Assembly: GCA_020060215.1 (NCBI GenBank) | Contig: JAGVAP010000062.1 | Location: forward strand, 1 to 64,000 | Length of the DNA stretch: 64,000 nt | Reading direction: 5' to 3' | DNA from: Deltaproteobacteria bacterium | GTDB lineage: Bacteria; Desulfobacterota; DSM-4660; Desulfatiglandales; HGW-15 | In this document: one piece after another, positions 8,270-17,492 of the stretch | How the letters are laid out: each line of letters begins with the position of its first letter | How positions within the stretch are numbered: the stretch's first letter is position 1 | Made by a program: the position numbers and the translations under genes | The notes under the pieces: generated by a model | The model's input: the letters and a program-made list of their open reading frames with translations, nothing else | Told to the model about the DNA's origin: nothing | Databases searched by the model: none

Positions 8270-9304
8270 ATGGAACTGCGCATCGTGAACCCCCTGGAAT
8301 TTCGCGGCTGGGATGAGGCCATCCTGCCCTACGAAAACCACTCGATCTTCCATACCACTTTCTGGGCCAGGGTCCTTGCGGAAGCTTATGGGTACAAGCC
8401 CGTATACTTCACCGCGCTCGAGGGCGAAAGACCGAAGGCGGTCATCCCCGTCATGGAAGTGAGGAGTTTCATCACCGGGACAAGGGGGGTGTCTTTGCCC
8501 TTCACGGATTCCTGTGAGCCGGTGGCCGAGGACGGCCGGAAGCTGAAGGATCTCCATGAGGCGGTGATCCGGCACGGCAAGCGCTCCGGCTGGAAAAGCC
8601 TGGAGTGGAGGGGCGGGGAAACGTTGTTCCCGAGCGAGAGGATCTCCTGCTGTTTTTATGAGCATACGATTGATCTATGCGCCGACGGGAGCGGTTTCGA
8701 GTCGGGCCTCAGGAGCAGCACGCGAAGGAATGTGAAGAAGGCGAAGAAGGAGGGAATCGAGGTCAAGGTGAGCCGGACCCCGGAAGCGGTCGAAACGTTC
8801 TATCGATTGAACTGCGTGACTCGAAGACACCATGGCCTCCCCCCTCAGCCCGTCCACTTCTTCAGGAAGATCCATGAGCACATCATCTCGAAGGACCAGG
8901 GCGTGGTGGCGCTCGCCTTTCACAGGAGCCGTGTGATCGCGGGCTGCGTCTATTTCTACTTCGGCCGGAGCGCCGTATACAAATTCGGCGCTTCGGACAG
9001 GAGCTATCAGGGGTTGAGGCCCAACAACCTGGTGATGTGGGAAGCGATCCGGTACCTTCGATCCAGGGGATTGGAGAAGCTGAGCCTGGGGAGAAGCGAG
9101 CCTGACAATCAGGGCCTTCTCCAGTTCAAGAGGGGCTGGAACGCGCGAGAGTCCTTCCTGAAGTACCACAGGCTCGACCTTCACCGGAATCGGTTCGTTC
9201 AAGCTCCGATCAAGACCGAAGGAGCGCTGACGAGGGTGTTCAGGGTCGCCCCCATTCCCCTGCTGCGGCTCATCGGCGCAGCACTCTACCGGCACGTGGG
9301 TTGA
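8270..9304 (+). CDS. FemAB-fold (GNAT-like, Acetyltransf_6) protein 1
   Basis: A 344-residue protein of the FemAB/Acetyltransf_6 type found in exosortase-linked EPS loci. Supporting stretches are FHTTFWARVLAEAYGYKP near the N-terminus, SSTRRNVKKAKKEGIEVKV at the domain junction, and GASDRSYQGLRPNNLVMWEAI plus GLLQFKRGWNA towards the C-terminus. FemAB proteins classically add amino acids to peptidoglycan, but these EPS relatives have no proven activity. The start is set at ATG 8270, behind a long GGAAGGGAAAAAGAGG ribosome site; upstream in-frame ATGs lie inside the previous gene. Its paralogue begins 6 bp after the stop. Confidence 0.8.
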   Translation: MELRIVNPLEFRGWDEAILPYENHSIFHTTFWARVLAEAYGYKPVYFTALEGERPKAVIPVMEVRSFITGTRGVSLPFTDSCEPVAEDGRKLKDLHEAVIRHGKRSGWKSLEWRGGETLFPSERISCCFYEHTIDLCADGSGFESGLRSSTRRNVKKAKKEGIEVKVSRTPEAVETFYRLNCVTRRHHGLPPQPVHFFRKIHEHIISKDQGVVALAFHRSRVIAGCVYFYFGRSAVYKFGASDRSYQGLRPNNLVMWEAIRYLRSRGLEKLSLGRSEPDNQGLLQFKRGWNARESFLKYHRLDLHRNRFVQAPIKTEGALTRVFRVAPIPLLRLIGAALYRHVG

Positions 9305-9310
9305 AAAGCC

Positions 9311-10417
9311 ATGTCGAATCCTATCGCACTCGAGCGGTCTGCGGAGAGTCCAATGCGCGTGGAACAGATCCATCCGGGAGACGACCGGTGGGAGGAGTTC
9401 GTCCAGCGGCATCCCGACGGGTCCATCTTCCACAGCGGTTTGTGGGCGAGGCTCCTGATCACGACCTACGGCTATGTCCCCTGCTACTCGTGCATCACCG
9501 ATCCCCTCGGGCGGATTGAAGCCGGTATGCCGGCCTTCCTGGTGAGAAGCATATTCACCGGGGCGAGGATGATCGGGGTGCCTTTCGCCGACTACTGCGA
9601 CCCTCTGTTCGATGAACCGGAACAGTTCGAACTGCTCCTCGGGGCCGCGTTGCGGCAGGCCAAGGCCATGGATCTCGACTACGTGGAGTTTCGATCGAAA
9701 AACCGCATCGATGTTTTCAGCTCCCAGGCCGTGGCGGTCCTTCAGCGAGAGGACGACAATGTCGTCCACATTCTCGAACTGGCCCACGACCTGAATGCCG
9801 TGAGGAAGCGGTTCGAGACGCGGCAACTGGAAAGGAATATCAGGAAGGCTCTGAACAGCGACCTGGAGGTCTCTGCGTCCGGAGGCGAGCGGGACTTGAA
9901 GGCCTTCTATGAACTGGAAGTGATGACGAGGAAACGAAAGGGCTTGCCCCCCCAGCCCTACCGGTTTTTCAAGAACCTGTGGAATCTCTTTTCCGCCAAT
10001 CAAAGCATCCATGTTCTCGTCGCCAGAGAGGGAGCTGAGCCGGTCTCCTCACTGCTGCTCGCGAACTACAAAGACACCATGCATTACCTCTACGGAGGGT
10101 CCAACCGAGACCGGCTGTCGAAGCGTCCCAACCACCTGCTGCTCTGGAAGGCCATCGAAATGACGCATGGTCTCAGGCTGCGATTCTTCGATTTCGGCCG
10201 GACGGGAAGGGACAACCCCGGGCTGCTGACCTTCAAGAAGAGCTGGGGATCCAAGGAAACGGGGGTCGCCCACTTCACGTATTCGAAGAGGAACAGGCCC
10301 CGTCTGCTCATGAACAGGACCAGAGGCATTCATGACTTTGCGCACAAGACCACGTCGATGCTGCCGTCCGGGCTTCTCAAGGTCGTGGGGGCCATGATCT
10401 ACCGGCATCTGGGATGA
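9311..10417 (+). CDS. FemAB-fold (GNAT-like, Acetyltransf_6) protein 2
   Basis: A 368-residue paralogue of the preceding gene. Matching landmarks are FHSGLWARLLITTYGYVP, RQLERNIRKALNSDLEVSA, and YGGSNRDRLSKRPNHLLLWKA followed by GLLTFKKSWG. Both have the KRKGLPPQPYRFFK-type segment before the second domain, so the pair arose by duplication. A cytoplasmic transferase acting on a lipid-linked or nucleotide-linked sugar is the likely role. The start may be ATG 9311 or ATG 9353; the second begins at the conserved region. A third, shorter relative lies at 20463. Confidence 0.8.
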   Translation: MSNPIALERSAESPMRVEQIHPGDDRWEEFVQRHPDGSIFHSGLWARLLITTYGYVPCYSCITDPLGRIEAGMPAFLVRSIFTGARMIGVPFADYCDPLFDEPEQFELLLGAALRQAKAMDLDYVEFRSKNRIDVFSSQAVAVLQREDDNVVHILELAHDLNAVRKRFETRQLERNIRKALNSDLEVSASGGERDLKAFYELEVMTRKRKGLPPQPYRFFKNLWNLFSANQSIHVLVAREGAEPVSSLLLANYKDTMHYLYGGSNRDRLSKRPNHLLLWKAIEMTHGLRLRFFDFGRTGRDNPGLLTFKKSWGSKETGVAHFTYSKRNRPRLLMNRTRGIHDFAHKTTSMLPSGLLKVVGAMIYRHLG

Positions 10418-10459
10418 TCCTCGTTTCGCCCACCCTTTCGGTTCTCGGGTGGAGACTTC

Positions 10460-10579
10460 TTCAGAGAAGATCCGCCGAGAACTCACTGAGACACAGGGAA
10501 AACCGCCGCCTCTTTCTCGGTGTCTTCGCGTTTTCGAGACGGCATTCGGTTGCGGCCGTAAGGTCTGCTTCGGGAGGAG
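10460..10579 (+). repeat. Dispersed intergenic element, copy 1
   Basis: About 120 bp ending in GGTTGCGGCCGTAAGGTCTG (10548-10567) and then a GGGAGGAG purine run. The same right end recurs at 23228 and 51508. The left part (AGACACAGGG ... CGGTGTCTTCGCG) is partly self-complementary and could form a long hairpin. In each copy the purine run serves as the ribosome site of the next gene. Confidence 0.65.
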
Positions 10580-10586
10580 ACGGCAT

Positions 10587-12200
10587 TTGATCGGCGTCTG
10601 TGTGTGTGAAGAGGAAAAAGAGGCCGCGGCCGAATTTTTTGAGCTCTTCAAGACCCCTTGGGAGTTCTGCCGCGAGGGGGAGGAATATTCCGCGGTCCTG
10701 TCCACGGAAGCGGCCGTGCCCGCGCCCCACTCCAAGGTGGTCTTTCTCTACGGGAGCGAGGAGAGGGACTTCGACCGGGAGCACCGTCTCCGGGCCGAAT
10801 CCGGGGAAGGATCCCTCCTCGCTTGCGGGGACCTTCGTCTGCCCCTTTACGGTGACTGCCGCACCTTCTCTTCCGAGCACGAGGCGCTTCTGAGGACCCA
10901 TCCGACAGGGAGGGCCGTGGCGTTCTTCCTGGAGTCGGGCTCTCAAACGGTGTTCAGGGTCGGCTATGATCTGTTCAGGGAAATCCGACATCTGGTGACC
11001 TCGGGACAGCCTCCGAAATACGCAACCCGGCCCACCCTGGAGCTGCACATCTCCATGCTCCGGTCGTGGATCCTCAAGGCAGGCGTGCCTGTCATGGAGA
11101 TTCCTCCCTCGCCCCCCGGGGCCGATTTCATGGTGTGCCTCACCCATGACGTGGACTTTGCGGGTATCCGGATGCACCGTTTCGATCGGACGGTCGGGGG
11201 ATTTCTCTATCGAGCGCTGATCGGAAGCGTCATCGATCTCTGGAGGGGAAGGTGCGGATGGAAAAAGCTGGTCGCCAACTGGAGGGCCGTTCTCCTGCTC
11301 CCGGCCGTATATGCCGGAATCGCCGGGGATCTCTGGAACCGGCTGGAGGAGTATCTGGAGCTGGAGAGGGGACTGAAGTCCACCTTCTATCTCATCCCCT
11401 TCAAAGACAGACCGGGCACGGGAATGAACGGGCAGCCCCCCCGACAAAGGGGTTGCAGGTATGACATCTCCGACGTGAAGACATGGCCCGGCCGCATTCG
11501 CTCTCAGGCCGGGGAGGTGGGCCTGCACGGGATCGATGCCTGGAACGACACCGAGAAGGGAAAGGAAGAACTGGAGCGGATCCGCACGGGAGCAGGCGTA
11601 TCGGAGGTGGGGGTCAGGATGCACTGGCTGTACATCGGCCCCCAGTCGTTCAGGAGGCTGGAAGAGGCCGGCTTTCTATACGACTCGACCTGGGGGTACA
11701 ACGACGCCGTGGGATTCCGCGCAGGAACGGCCCAGGTCTACAGACCGCCTGGTGCGACCCGGCTGCTGGAGCTCCCCCTCGCCATTCAGGACACCGCCCT
11801 GTTTTACCGCGGCCGGATGGGTCTGGGAGAGGAGGAGGCCCTGGAACGGTGCAGGGAGGTGATCAGGCATTGCAGGCGATTCGGCGGAACGCTCGTCGTC
11901 AACTGGCATCACAGGAGCCTGGCCCCTGAGAGGCAGTGGGGCGGCTTCTACGGGAGACTCCTCGAGGAGATCCGTCGGGAGCGCGTGCTCTTCGTCACCG
12001 CGCGAGAGGCCGTTCAGTGGTTCCAATCGAGGCGCTCCGTCGTATTCGAAAGGGCGGGCGGTCGCGGGGCCGAGGTGCGGTTGAAGCGCCGTGAGAACGG
12101 AAAAGCGGGAAAGGCCGGCCTCGCCCTGCGGTTTTACCGTCCCGCCCCCGAAGAAGTCGAAGGCGAGCCGCTTCGGGCCGCAAGAGAGGTAACGCTCTAG
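10587..12200 (+). CDS. Polysaccharide deacetylase-like protein (CE4/NodB type, THDVD variant)
   Basis: A 537-residue protein. The NodB-type metal aspartates appear in CLTHDVDFAG, followed by GLHGIDAWNDTEKGKEE (zinc-histidine region), FLYDSTWGYNDAVGFRAGT (the R-x-P/G region) and VVNWHHRSL near the C-terminus. CE4 enzymes remove N-acetyl groups from polysaccharide sugars; no signal peptide is seen, so a cytoplasmic or lipid-linked substrate is possible. The start is set at TTG 10587, because a GGGAGGAG ribosome site lies 7 bp upstream and everything before it is the dispersed repeat. GTG 10449 would add 46 repeat-encoded residues. The C-terminal 60 residues are basic and low in complexity. Confidence 0.72.
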   Translation: MIGVCVCEEEKEAAAEFFELFKTPWEFCREGEEYSAVLSTEAAVPAPHSKVVFLYGSEERDFDREHRLRAESGEGSLLACGDLRLPLYGDCRTFSSEHEALLRTHPTGRAVAFFLESGSQTVFRVGYDLFREIRHLVTSGQPPKYATRPTLELHISMLRSWILKAGVPVMEIPPSPPGADFMVCLTHDVDFAGIRMHRFDRTVGGFLYRALIGSVIDLWRGRCGWKKLVANWRAVLLLPAVYAGIAGDLWNRLEEYLELERGLKSTFYLIPFKDRPGTGMNGQPPRQRGCRYDISDVKTWPGRIRSQAGEVGLHGIDAWNDTEKGKEELERIRTGAGVSEVGVRMHWLYIGPQSFRRLEEAGFLYDSTWGYNDAVGFRAGTAQVYRPPGATRLLELPLAIQDTALFYRGRMGLGEEEALERCREVIRHCRRFGGTLVVNWHHRSLAPERQWGGFYGRLLEEIRRERVLFVTAREAVQWFQSRRSVVFERAGGRGAEVRLKRRENGKAGKAGLALRFYRPAPEEVEGEPLRAAREVTL

Positions 12201-12204
12201 CGGT

Positions 12205-13389
12205 ATGAAGGGGAACAGGAGAAAACGGGTGCTCATGATCGCATACACGGACTACTTGGGCGACGCGCGCATCAAGAGGGAGGCGGGGACCCTGATGCAG
12301 ACCTCCCGGTATGAGATCCGGGTGCTCACCCTCAAGGAGGGCAAAAAGAGACGGTCGTACGAGGAGGGCGGAGTGCAGGTGGACGAGCTCTCCATTCGAA
12401 AGTACGCAGGGAACAATCCCGTGGGGTATGTCTTCTCGTACCTCTATTTCATGCTCCTTTCCTTCGCCGCCTGTACGAAGCTTTTCTTCCGCGGAAAACT
12501 GGATATCGTCCACGTGCATAACATGCCCAATCTCCTCGTCTTCTGTGCGATCATTCCCAGGATCTTCGGGAAAAAGGTCATCCTCGATGTGCACGACTGC
12601 ATACCGGAGATGTTCTCCATCAAGTTCAGGAAGCTGAACGCGCTGTTCTTCAAACTGCTCTGCTGGGAAGAGGTGATCTCCTGCGCCTTTGCAGAGCGGG
12701 TCATCTGCGTCAATCACGTCCAGCGCGACGTCCTGACCAAAAGGGGAATCCACCCGGCCAAACTGTTCGTGTCGATGAATGTCCCCGACCATCGGGTCTT
12801 CAAGAGACTGGACCCCTCGTTGCGGGAAGCCCGCCCCTCGGGCCGCTTCAACATGGTCTACCATGGCACCATCGCCAGAAGACTCGGCGTGGACCTGGCG
12901 ATCCGGGCCGTGTCCGAACTGAAGGATCAGGCGCCGGGGATGGAGTTCCATTTCTGGGGGAGCGGCGAGTACCTGGAGGAGTGCCGGCGGCTTTCATGCG
13001 ACCTGAATGTCGAGGAGCGGATCCACTACAACGGCGTGGTGAAGGTGGAAGCGCTGACCGAGGCGCTGGCGGGCATGAACCTCGGGATTGTTCCCAACCG
13101 AAAGAGCAGCGCAACCGAGGTGATGCTGCCGGTCAAGATGCTGGAATACATCATCATGGGGATCCCCGTGCTGGTCCCGAGACTGAAGGCCATTCAGTAC
13201 TACTTTTCGGAGGACGAGGTCGGGTATTTCGAGCCGGACAATCTCGAGTCCTTGAAAAGCGCGATGCTGAAGGTGTACGGAGACGAGTCGCGCGGCAGAA
13301 GGATGGCCGAGAACGCCCAGCGCTTTCTGAACCGCTACGGCTGGGAAAAACAATCGGCGGATTTTGTCAACTTCTACCATTCCATGTAA
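12205..13389 (+). CDS. Glycosyltransferase family 4-like (GT-B fold)
   Basis: A 394-residue GT-B glycosyltransferase. The N-terminal domain begins RVLMIAYTDYLGDARIKREA and has VHVHNMPNLLVF and ILDVHDCIPEMF. The C-terminal nucleotide-sugar domain begins MVYHGTIARRLGVDLAIRA, then EFHFWGSGEYLEEC, and ends with the acidic region after LEYIIMGIPVLVPRL. This layout is that of GT4 enzymes that add a sugar to a lipid-linked EPS repeat unit at the cytoplasmic membrane. It lies 4 bp after the deacetylase stop. The sugar donor cannot be told from sequence. Confidence 0.85.
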   Translation: MKGNRRKRVLMIAYTDYLGDARIKREAGTLMQTSRYEIRVLTLKEGKKRRSYEEGGVQVDELSIRKYAGNNPVGYVFSYLYFMLLSFAACTKLFFRGKLDIVHVHNMPNLLVFCAIIPRIFGKKVILDVHDCIPEMFSIKFRKLNALFFKLLCWEEVISCAFAERVICVNHVQRDVLTKRGIHPAKLFVSMNVPDHRVFKRLDPSLREARPSGRFNMVYHGTIARRLGVDLAIRAVSELKDQAPGMEFHFWGSGEYLEECRRLSCDLNVEERIHYNGVVKVEALTEALAGMNLGIVPNRKSSATEVMLPVKMLEYIIMGIPVLVPRLKAIQYYFSEDEVGYFEPDNLESLKSAMLKVYGDESRGRRMAENAQRFLNRYGWEKQSADFVNFYHSM

Positions 13390-13403
13390 GGAGCGCAAAC
13401 GGT

Positions 13404-14474
13404 ATGGGAGAGAAATCGGTCGGCTTCGCACTGGTGGGCTGCGGGAGCATTGCCAAGAAGCATGTGCACGTCATCCAGAACCTGTTGGAGGGGGCGAGGA
13501 TCGTCGGCCTCTGCGACACGGTTTATGAGAGGGCGAAATCCCTGGGCGACAGGATGGGCGTCCCCGCATTCGCGAGCATCCGGGGCATGATGGAGAGCAT
13601 CGGGGACAAGACGGACATCGTGAGCATCCTCACCCCCAGCGGGGTGCATCACCAGAACGTGCTCGATCTGGTGGAGTATCGAAAGCCGCTGGTGGTGGAA
13701 AAACCCATTGCCTTGAGGCTGGATGAGGCGGACGAGATCCTCAGGGCCTGCGACGCCCATCGCGTGAAGATCTTTGTCGTCCACCAGAACCGCTACAACC
13801 TTCCGGTGATCAAGGCCAGGGAGGCGGTGGAGAAGGGGAGGCTGGGGAAGATGGTGATGGGCACGGTGCGGCTGCGCTGGAAGCGGGACCAGGCTTACTA
13901 CGATGCCGCGAACTGGCGCGGGACCTGGGCCTTCGACGGCGGTGTCTTCACCAACCAGGCGAGCCACCACATCGACATGCTGACGTGGTTCATGGGGGGC
14001 GTGGAGACCGTCAAGGCGGTAGGGATCACCCGGCTCGCCAAGATCGAGTGCGAGGATACGGGGGCCGCCATCCTGCGGTTCGACAACGGTGCCCTCGGGA
14101 TTATTGAAGCCACCACCGCAACACGGCCCAGGGATCTGGAAGGCTCCATCAGCATCCTGGGGGAAAAGGGGACCATCGTCATCGGGGGGTTTTTCATGAA
14201 CGAGCTGATCACGTGGGAATTCGAGGAGAAGCGGCCTGAGGACGACCGGGTCATGCAGCTCTACGGCAGGAACCCCGAGACATGGGGCTACAACCTGGGG
14301 GAGTACCTCAAGGGGGTCATCGACTCGATCCGGAACGGCAAGGCGGGGCTGGTGGACGGACTGGAGGGCAGGAAGTCCCTCGAGCTGATCAGCGCCATCT
14401 ATGAATCCATGGAAACGGGGAATGAGATCTGTCTGAGATTCCATCCCAAAAAATGCAGGCTGGGGATGCCATGA
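13404..14474 (+). CDS. Gfo/Idh/MocA oxidoreductase, WlbA/WbpB-like
   Basis: A 356-residue dehydrogenase. The Rossmann motif is ALVGCGSIAKKH, the family lysine is in VVEKPIALRLDEA, and FDGGVFTNQASHHIDMLTW carries the Q-x-x-H-x-D active-site set seen in WlbA (UDP-GlcNAcA 3-dehydrogenase). It should oxidise C3 of a UDP-HexNAcA, giving the keto sugar used by the DegT aminotransferase at 15240. Start ATG 13404 has GGAG 10 bp upstream; the frame is open further back but only as noise across the previous gene. The stop overlaps the following acyltransferase start as ATGA. Of the two Gfo/Idh genes, this one looks closer to WlbA. Confidence 0.87.
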   Translation: MGEKSVGFALVGCGSIAKKHVHVIQNLLEGARIVGLCDTVYERAKSLGDRMGVPAFASIRGMMESIGDKTDIVSILTPSGVHHQNVLDLVEYRKPLVVEKPIALRLDEADEILRACDAHRVKIFVVHQNRYNLPVIKAREAVEKGRLGKMVMGTVRLRWKRDQAYYDAANWRGTWAFDGGVFTNQASHHIDMLTWFMGGVETVKAVGITRLAKIECEDTGAAILRFDNGALGIIEATTATRPRDLEGSISILGEKGTIVIGGFFMNELITWEFEEKRPEDDRVMQLYGRNPETWGYNLGEYLKGVIDSIRNGKAGLVDGLEGRKSLELISAIYESMETGNEICLRFHPKKCRLGMP

Positions 14475-15091
14475 CCATCATGGAGGGATTCTGCAGGGTC
14501 TATCGAAACGTGGTTCTGGGGCGCGGTGCGGCCGTGGAGGAGTTCTGCATCCTCGGCGTCCCCCCCAGGGGAAGGGAGGAAGGAGAGCTGGAGACCGTCA
14601 TCGGAGATTCCGCGCACCTTCGATCCCACACGGTCGTCTACGCCGGCAACCGGATCGGCAGGGATTTTCAGACCGGGAACAAGGTGAACATACGGGAGCT
14701 GAACGAGATCGGGGACCACGTGAGCATCGGCACGCTCTCGGTCATCGAGCACCACGTCCGCATCGGAAACCACGTTCGCATCCACAGTCAGGTCTTCGTG
14801 CCGGAATACTCCATTCTGGAAGAGGGCGCGTGGCTCGGGCCCAACGTGGTCCTCACGAATGCGAAGTATCCCATGTCTCCGGGCGCCAAGGAGGGCCTCA
14901 GAGGCCCGGTGATCATGGAGGGCGCGAAGATCGGCGCCAACGCCACGATCCTCCCGGGGGTCCTCATAGGACGAAACGCACTGGTGGGAGCGGGTTCCGT
15001 GGTGGTGAAGGATGTCCCGGAAAACGGGGTCGTCGCCGGGAACCCGGCCCGGCTGATCAAGAAGATTACGCAGCTACCCTATGCGGTTTGA
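14471..15091 (+). CDS. Left-handed beta-helix N-acyltransferase 2
   Basis: A 206-residue hexapeptide-repeat enzyme. Repeats run from residue 15 (VVLGRGAAVEEF) through IGNHVRIHSQVF to AGNPARLIKK, with a NAKYPMSP loop in the position of the WbpD loop. The start is taken at ATG 14471 because it overlaps the Gfo/Idh stop as ATGA; ATG 14453 would add six residues. A long early insertion (VPPRGREEGELETV) sets it apart from the first acyltransferase at 7660, so the two probably act on different amines or with different acyl donors. Confidence 0.85.
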   Translation: MTIMEGFCRVYRNVVLGRGAAVEEFCILGVPPRGREEGELETVIGDSAHLRSHTVVYAGNRIGRDFQTGNKVNIRELNEIGDHVSIGTLSVIEHHVRIGNHVRIHSQVFVPEYSILEEGAWLGPNVVLTNAKYPMSPGAKEGLRGPVIMEGAKIGANATILPGVLIGRNALVGAGSVVVKDVPENGVVAGNPARLIKKITQLPYAV

Positions 15092-15239
15092 ACGAGCGCG
15101 AAGTGGCTCTATGGATCTAATGATCCCGGATCGAGCTTTCAGCCGTCAGCCAAGCAGTCCGGTCTTCGATCCTCTTCAGCCGGCCACGGACGGCCGATCG
15201 CCGATCGCCCGCATCACAAACTAACCCGAGGAGAGAAGG

Positions 15240-16349
15240 ATGAAGAACATTGCATTCGTGGATTTGAGGAGACAGTACGAGGAGATCAAGCCGGAAATCG
15301 ATCGCGCCATGGAGGAAGTCCTCCTGAAGACCGCCTTTGTCGGCGGTCCACACCTGAAGGGCTTCGAGGAGGCCTTTGCGGCGTTCTGCGGCGTGGAGCA
15401 TTGCATCGGCGTGGGCAACGGGACGGACGCCCTTTTTCTTGCGCTGAAAACGCTGGGCATCGGTCCGGGAGACGAGGTGATCACGGTCGCCAACAGCTTC
15501 ATCGCCACTTCCGAGGCGATTACCATGACCGGGGCCAGGGTGGTCTTCGTCGACATCCACCCCCGCACCTACAACATCGACGTGTCGAGGATCGAAGAGA
15601 AGATCACCTCGAAAACGAAGGCCCTCATCCCGGTTCACCTCTACGGTCAGCCCGCCGACATGGATCCGATCCTCGAAATCGCCCGGAAGCACCACCTGAG
15701 GGTCGTGGAGGACGCGGCCCAGGCCCATGGCGCCATGTACAAGGGGCGGAAGGTCGGCTCCATGGGGGACATGGCATGCTTCAGCTTCTATCCCGGTAAG
15801 AATCTCGGGGCCTACGGAGACGGAGGGGCGATCGTCACCCGGAACGAGGCGTGGGCCGTGAGGGCAAGGATGCTCGCGAACCACGGCAGGGTTGAAAAAT
15901 ACGATCATGACCTGGAAGGGGTGAACAGCAGGCTGGACGGCCTGCAGGCGGCGATCCTGAGGGTCAAGCTGGCACACCTCGAGGAGTGGAACGAGCTTCG
16001 GAGGAGGAATGCCCGCCTCTACGGCGAGCACCTCGAGGGGAGCGGGTTCACTACCCCTTTTGAAATGGAAGAGGTCAGGCCGGTTTACCACCTCTACGTG
16101 ATCAGGGGCCGGAGCGGCATGCGGGAGAAGCTTCAGGATCACCTGAAGAACAGGGGGATCGCCACGGGCGTGCACTACCCCATCGCCCTTCCCAACCTGA
16201 AGGCCTACCAATACCTGGGGCATCGCGAATCGGATTTCCCGGAGGCGACGGCCGCCTCCCGTGAGATCATCTCGCTGCCCATGTTTCCGGAGCTCGTACG
16301 ATCCGAGATCGAGTACGTGGCCGAGGCGATCAAGGAATTCAGAATGTAG
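15240..16349 (+). CDS. DegT/DnrJ/EryC1/StrS sugar aminotransferase, WbpE/WlbC-like
   Basis: A 369-residue PLP enzyme that transaminates a keto-nucleotide sugar. The PLP phosphate site is GNGTDALFLALK (60-71), the aspartate that pairs with the PLP ring nitrogen is in VVEDAAQAHGA, and the Schiff-base lysine is Lys187 in FYPGKNLGAYGDGG. With the Gfo/Idh and hexapeptide enzymes just upstream it completes a WbpB-WbpE-WbpD set for a 2,3-diamino uronic acid. A GAGGAGAGAAGG ribosome site supports ATG 15240. The 148 bp before it hold no recognised gene. Only one aminotransferase is visible for two dehydrogenases and two acyltransferases. Confidence 0.9.
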   Translation: MKNIAFVDLRRQYEEIKPEIDRAMEEVLLKTAFVGGPHLKGFEEAFAAFCGVEHCIGVGNGTDALFLALKTLGIGPGDEVITVANSFIATSEAITMTGARVVFVDIHPRTYNIDVSRIEEKITSKTKALIPVHLYGQPADMDPILEIARKHHLRVVEDAAQAHGAMYKGRKVGSMGDMACFSFYPGKNLGAYGDGGAIVTRNEAWAVRARMLANHGRVEKYDHDLEGVNSRLDGLQAAILRVKLAHLEEWNELRRRNARLYGEHLEGSGFTTPFEMEEVRPVYHLYVIRGRSGMREKLQDHLKNRGIATGVHYPIALPNLKAYQYLGHRESDFPEATAASREIISLPMFPELVRSEIEYVAEAIKEFRM

Positions 16350-16351
16350 AG

Positions 16352-16571
16352 TCAGACAGGATCACAGGATGTACGGGATCTAATTCAAGGAAGGCAAACA
16401 CATCTCTTTATGCGTAATCGGGTACCCAGAATGCACCAACAGGAGTATTTGGGGTGCCGGTCGGTGAAGAGAAGAGTCAAACGCTTCATACCGGAAACCG
16501 GAGTTCCCCGGGATAACCGGCCGGCTTCCATGTCTCTTAAATGTCATCCTGTTCATCCTGTTCATCCTGTC
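16352..16571. repeat. Inverted pair of CAGGAT/ATCCTG-type repeats
   Basis: After the aminotransferase stop, a run of CAGGAT-type units (16352-16386) is mirrored by three tandem TTCATCCTG units (16541-16571), giving inverted ends about 220 bp apart. The interior has no supported gene. The whole 257-bp gap up to the next glycosyltransferase is explained by this structure. It may be a degenerate miniature mobile element. Confidence 0.5.
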
Positions 16572-16606
16572 AACGTCTCAATCTCCTCCTCCCGGGTGTG
16601 CACCTT

Positions 16607-17482
16607 ATGAACGATCTCTCCTATGTCCTGATCACCCCCGCCCGCAATGAGGCGGATCATATCGGCAACACCATCGAGTCGGTGATCGGTCAGACCAGGC
16701 TTCCGGCAAGGTGGATCATCGTGAGCGACGGATCCACGGACGGGACGGACGACGTCATACGGGAATATGGCCGCCGGCAGGAGTGGATCGGTTTCGTCCG
16801 GATGGACGAGCACAGGGACCGGCAGTTCGCAGCAAAGGTGCAGGCCTTCAATGCGGGCTACAAGGCCCTCGGGGAAACGCCTTACGACATCATCGGAAAC
16901 CTGGACGCGGATATCACCTTTGGCCGGGGATACTTCCAGTTCCTGATGGGGAAGTTCGAGGCGGACCCGATGCTCGGGGTTGCAGGGACGCCTTTTGTCG
17001 ATGACGGGGTTCAATATGACTACCGGTTCACGAACATCGAACACGTCTCCGGCGCCTGCCAGATGTTCAGGCGGGAGTGCTTCGAGCAGATCGGGGGATA
17101 TGTGCCGATCAAGGGCGGCGGGATCGACTGGACGGCCGTGACCACGGCCAGGATGAAGGGGTGGAGGACCCGAACCTTCACGGAGGAGGTCTGTTACCAC
17201 CACAGGAAGATCGGCACCGGGAACGGGACCTCCATGGGTGCTTGGTTCAGACAGGGCAGAAAGGACTATTTCCTGGGCGGGCATCCGCTCTGGCAGTTCT
17301 TCAGGATGCTCTATCAGATGAAACGAAGGCCTTATGGCATTGGGGGTCTCCTGATCTTTGCAGGATATCTCTGGGCGGGCCTCACCGGAACCGAGCGGCC
17401 CATCGGCCGGGACCTCATGGCATTTCACCGAAGAGAGCAGATGAGCCGCCTGAAAAGGTTCTGGAATGCAACCGGAAGATAG
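16607..17482 (+). CDS. Glycosyltransferase family 2, membrane-associated
   Basis: A 291-residue GT-A enzyme. The N-terminus is YVLITPARNEADHIGNTIES, with VSDGSTDGT for nucleotide binding, NLDADITFG as the metal-binding D-x-D and GGIDWTAVT in the acceptor region. A hydrophobic segment near residues 240-262 (IGGLLIFAGYLWAGLTG) suggests membrane contact. It should extend the lipid-linked repeat unit. Start ATG 16607 lies right after the repeat region and lacks a strong ribosome site; in-frame GTG 16598 is possible. The stop overlaps upstream frame noise of the next gene only. Confidence 0.85.
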   Translation: MNDLSYVLITPARNEADHIGNTIESVIGQTRLPARWIIVSDGSTDGTDDVIREYGRRQEWIGFVRMDEHRDRQFAAKVQAFNAGYKALGETPYDIIGNLDADITFGRGYFQFLMGKFEADPMLGVAGTPFVDDGVQYDYRFTNIEHVSGACQMFRRECFEQIGGYVPIKGGGIDWTAVTTARMKGWRTRTFTEEVCYHHRKIGTGNGTSMGAWFRQGRKDYFLGGHPLWQFFRMLYQMKRRPYGIGGLLIFAGYLWAGLTGTERPIGRDLMAFHRREQMSRLKRFWNATGR

Positions 17483-17492
17483 GAAGGAAGAG

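Noticed and set aside
10449..10586. 46-residue N-terminal extension of the deacetylase from GTG 10449.
   Set aside because: It is encoded entirely by the dispersed repeat; TTG 10587 has a better ribosome site and matches the arrangement at the other two copies.
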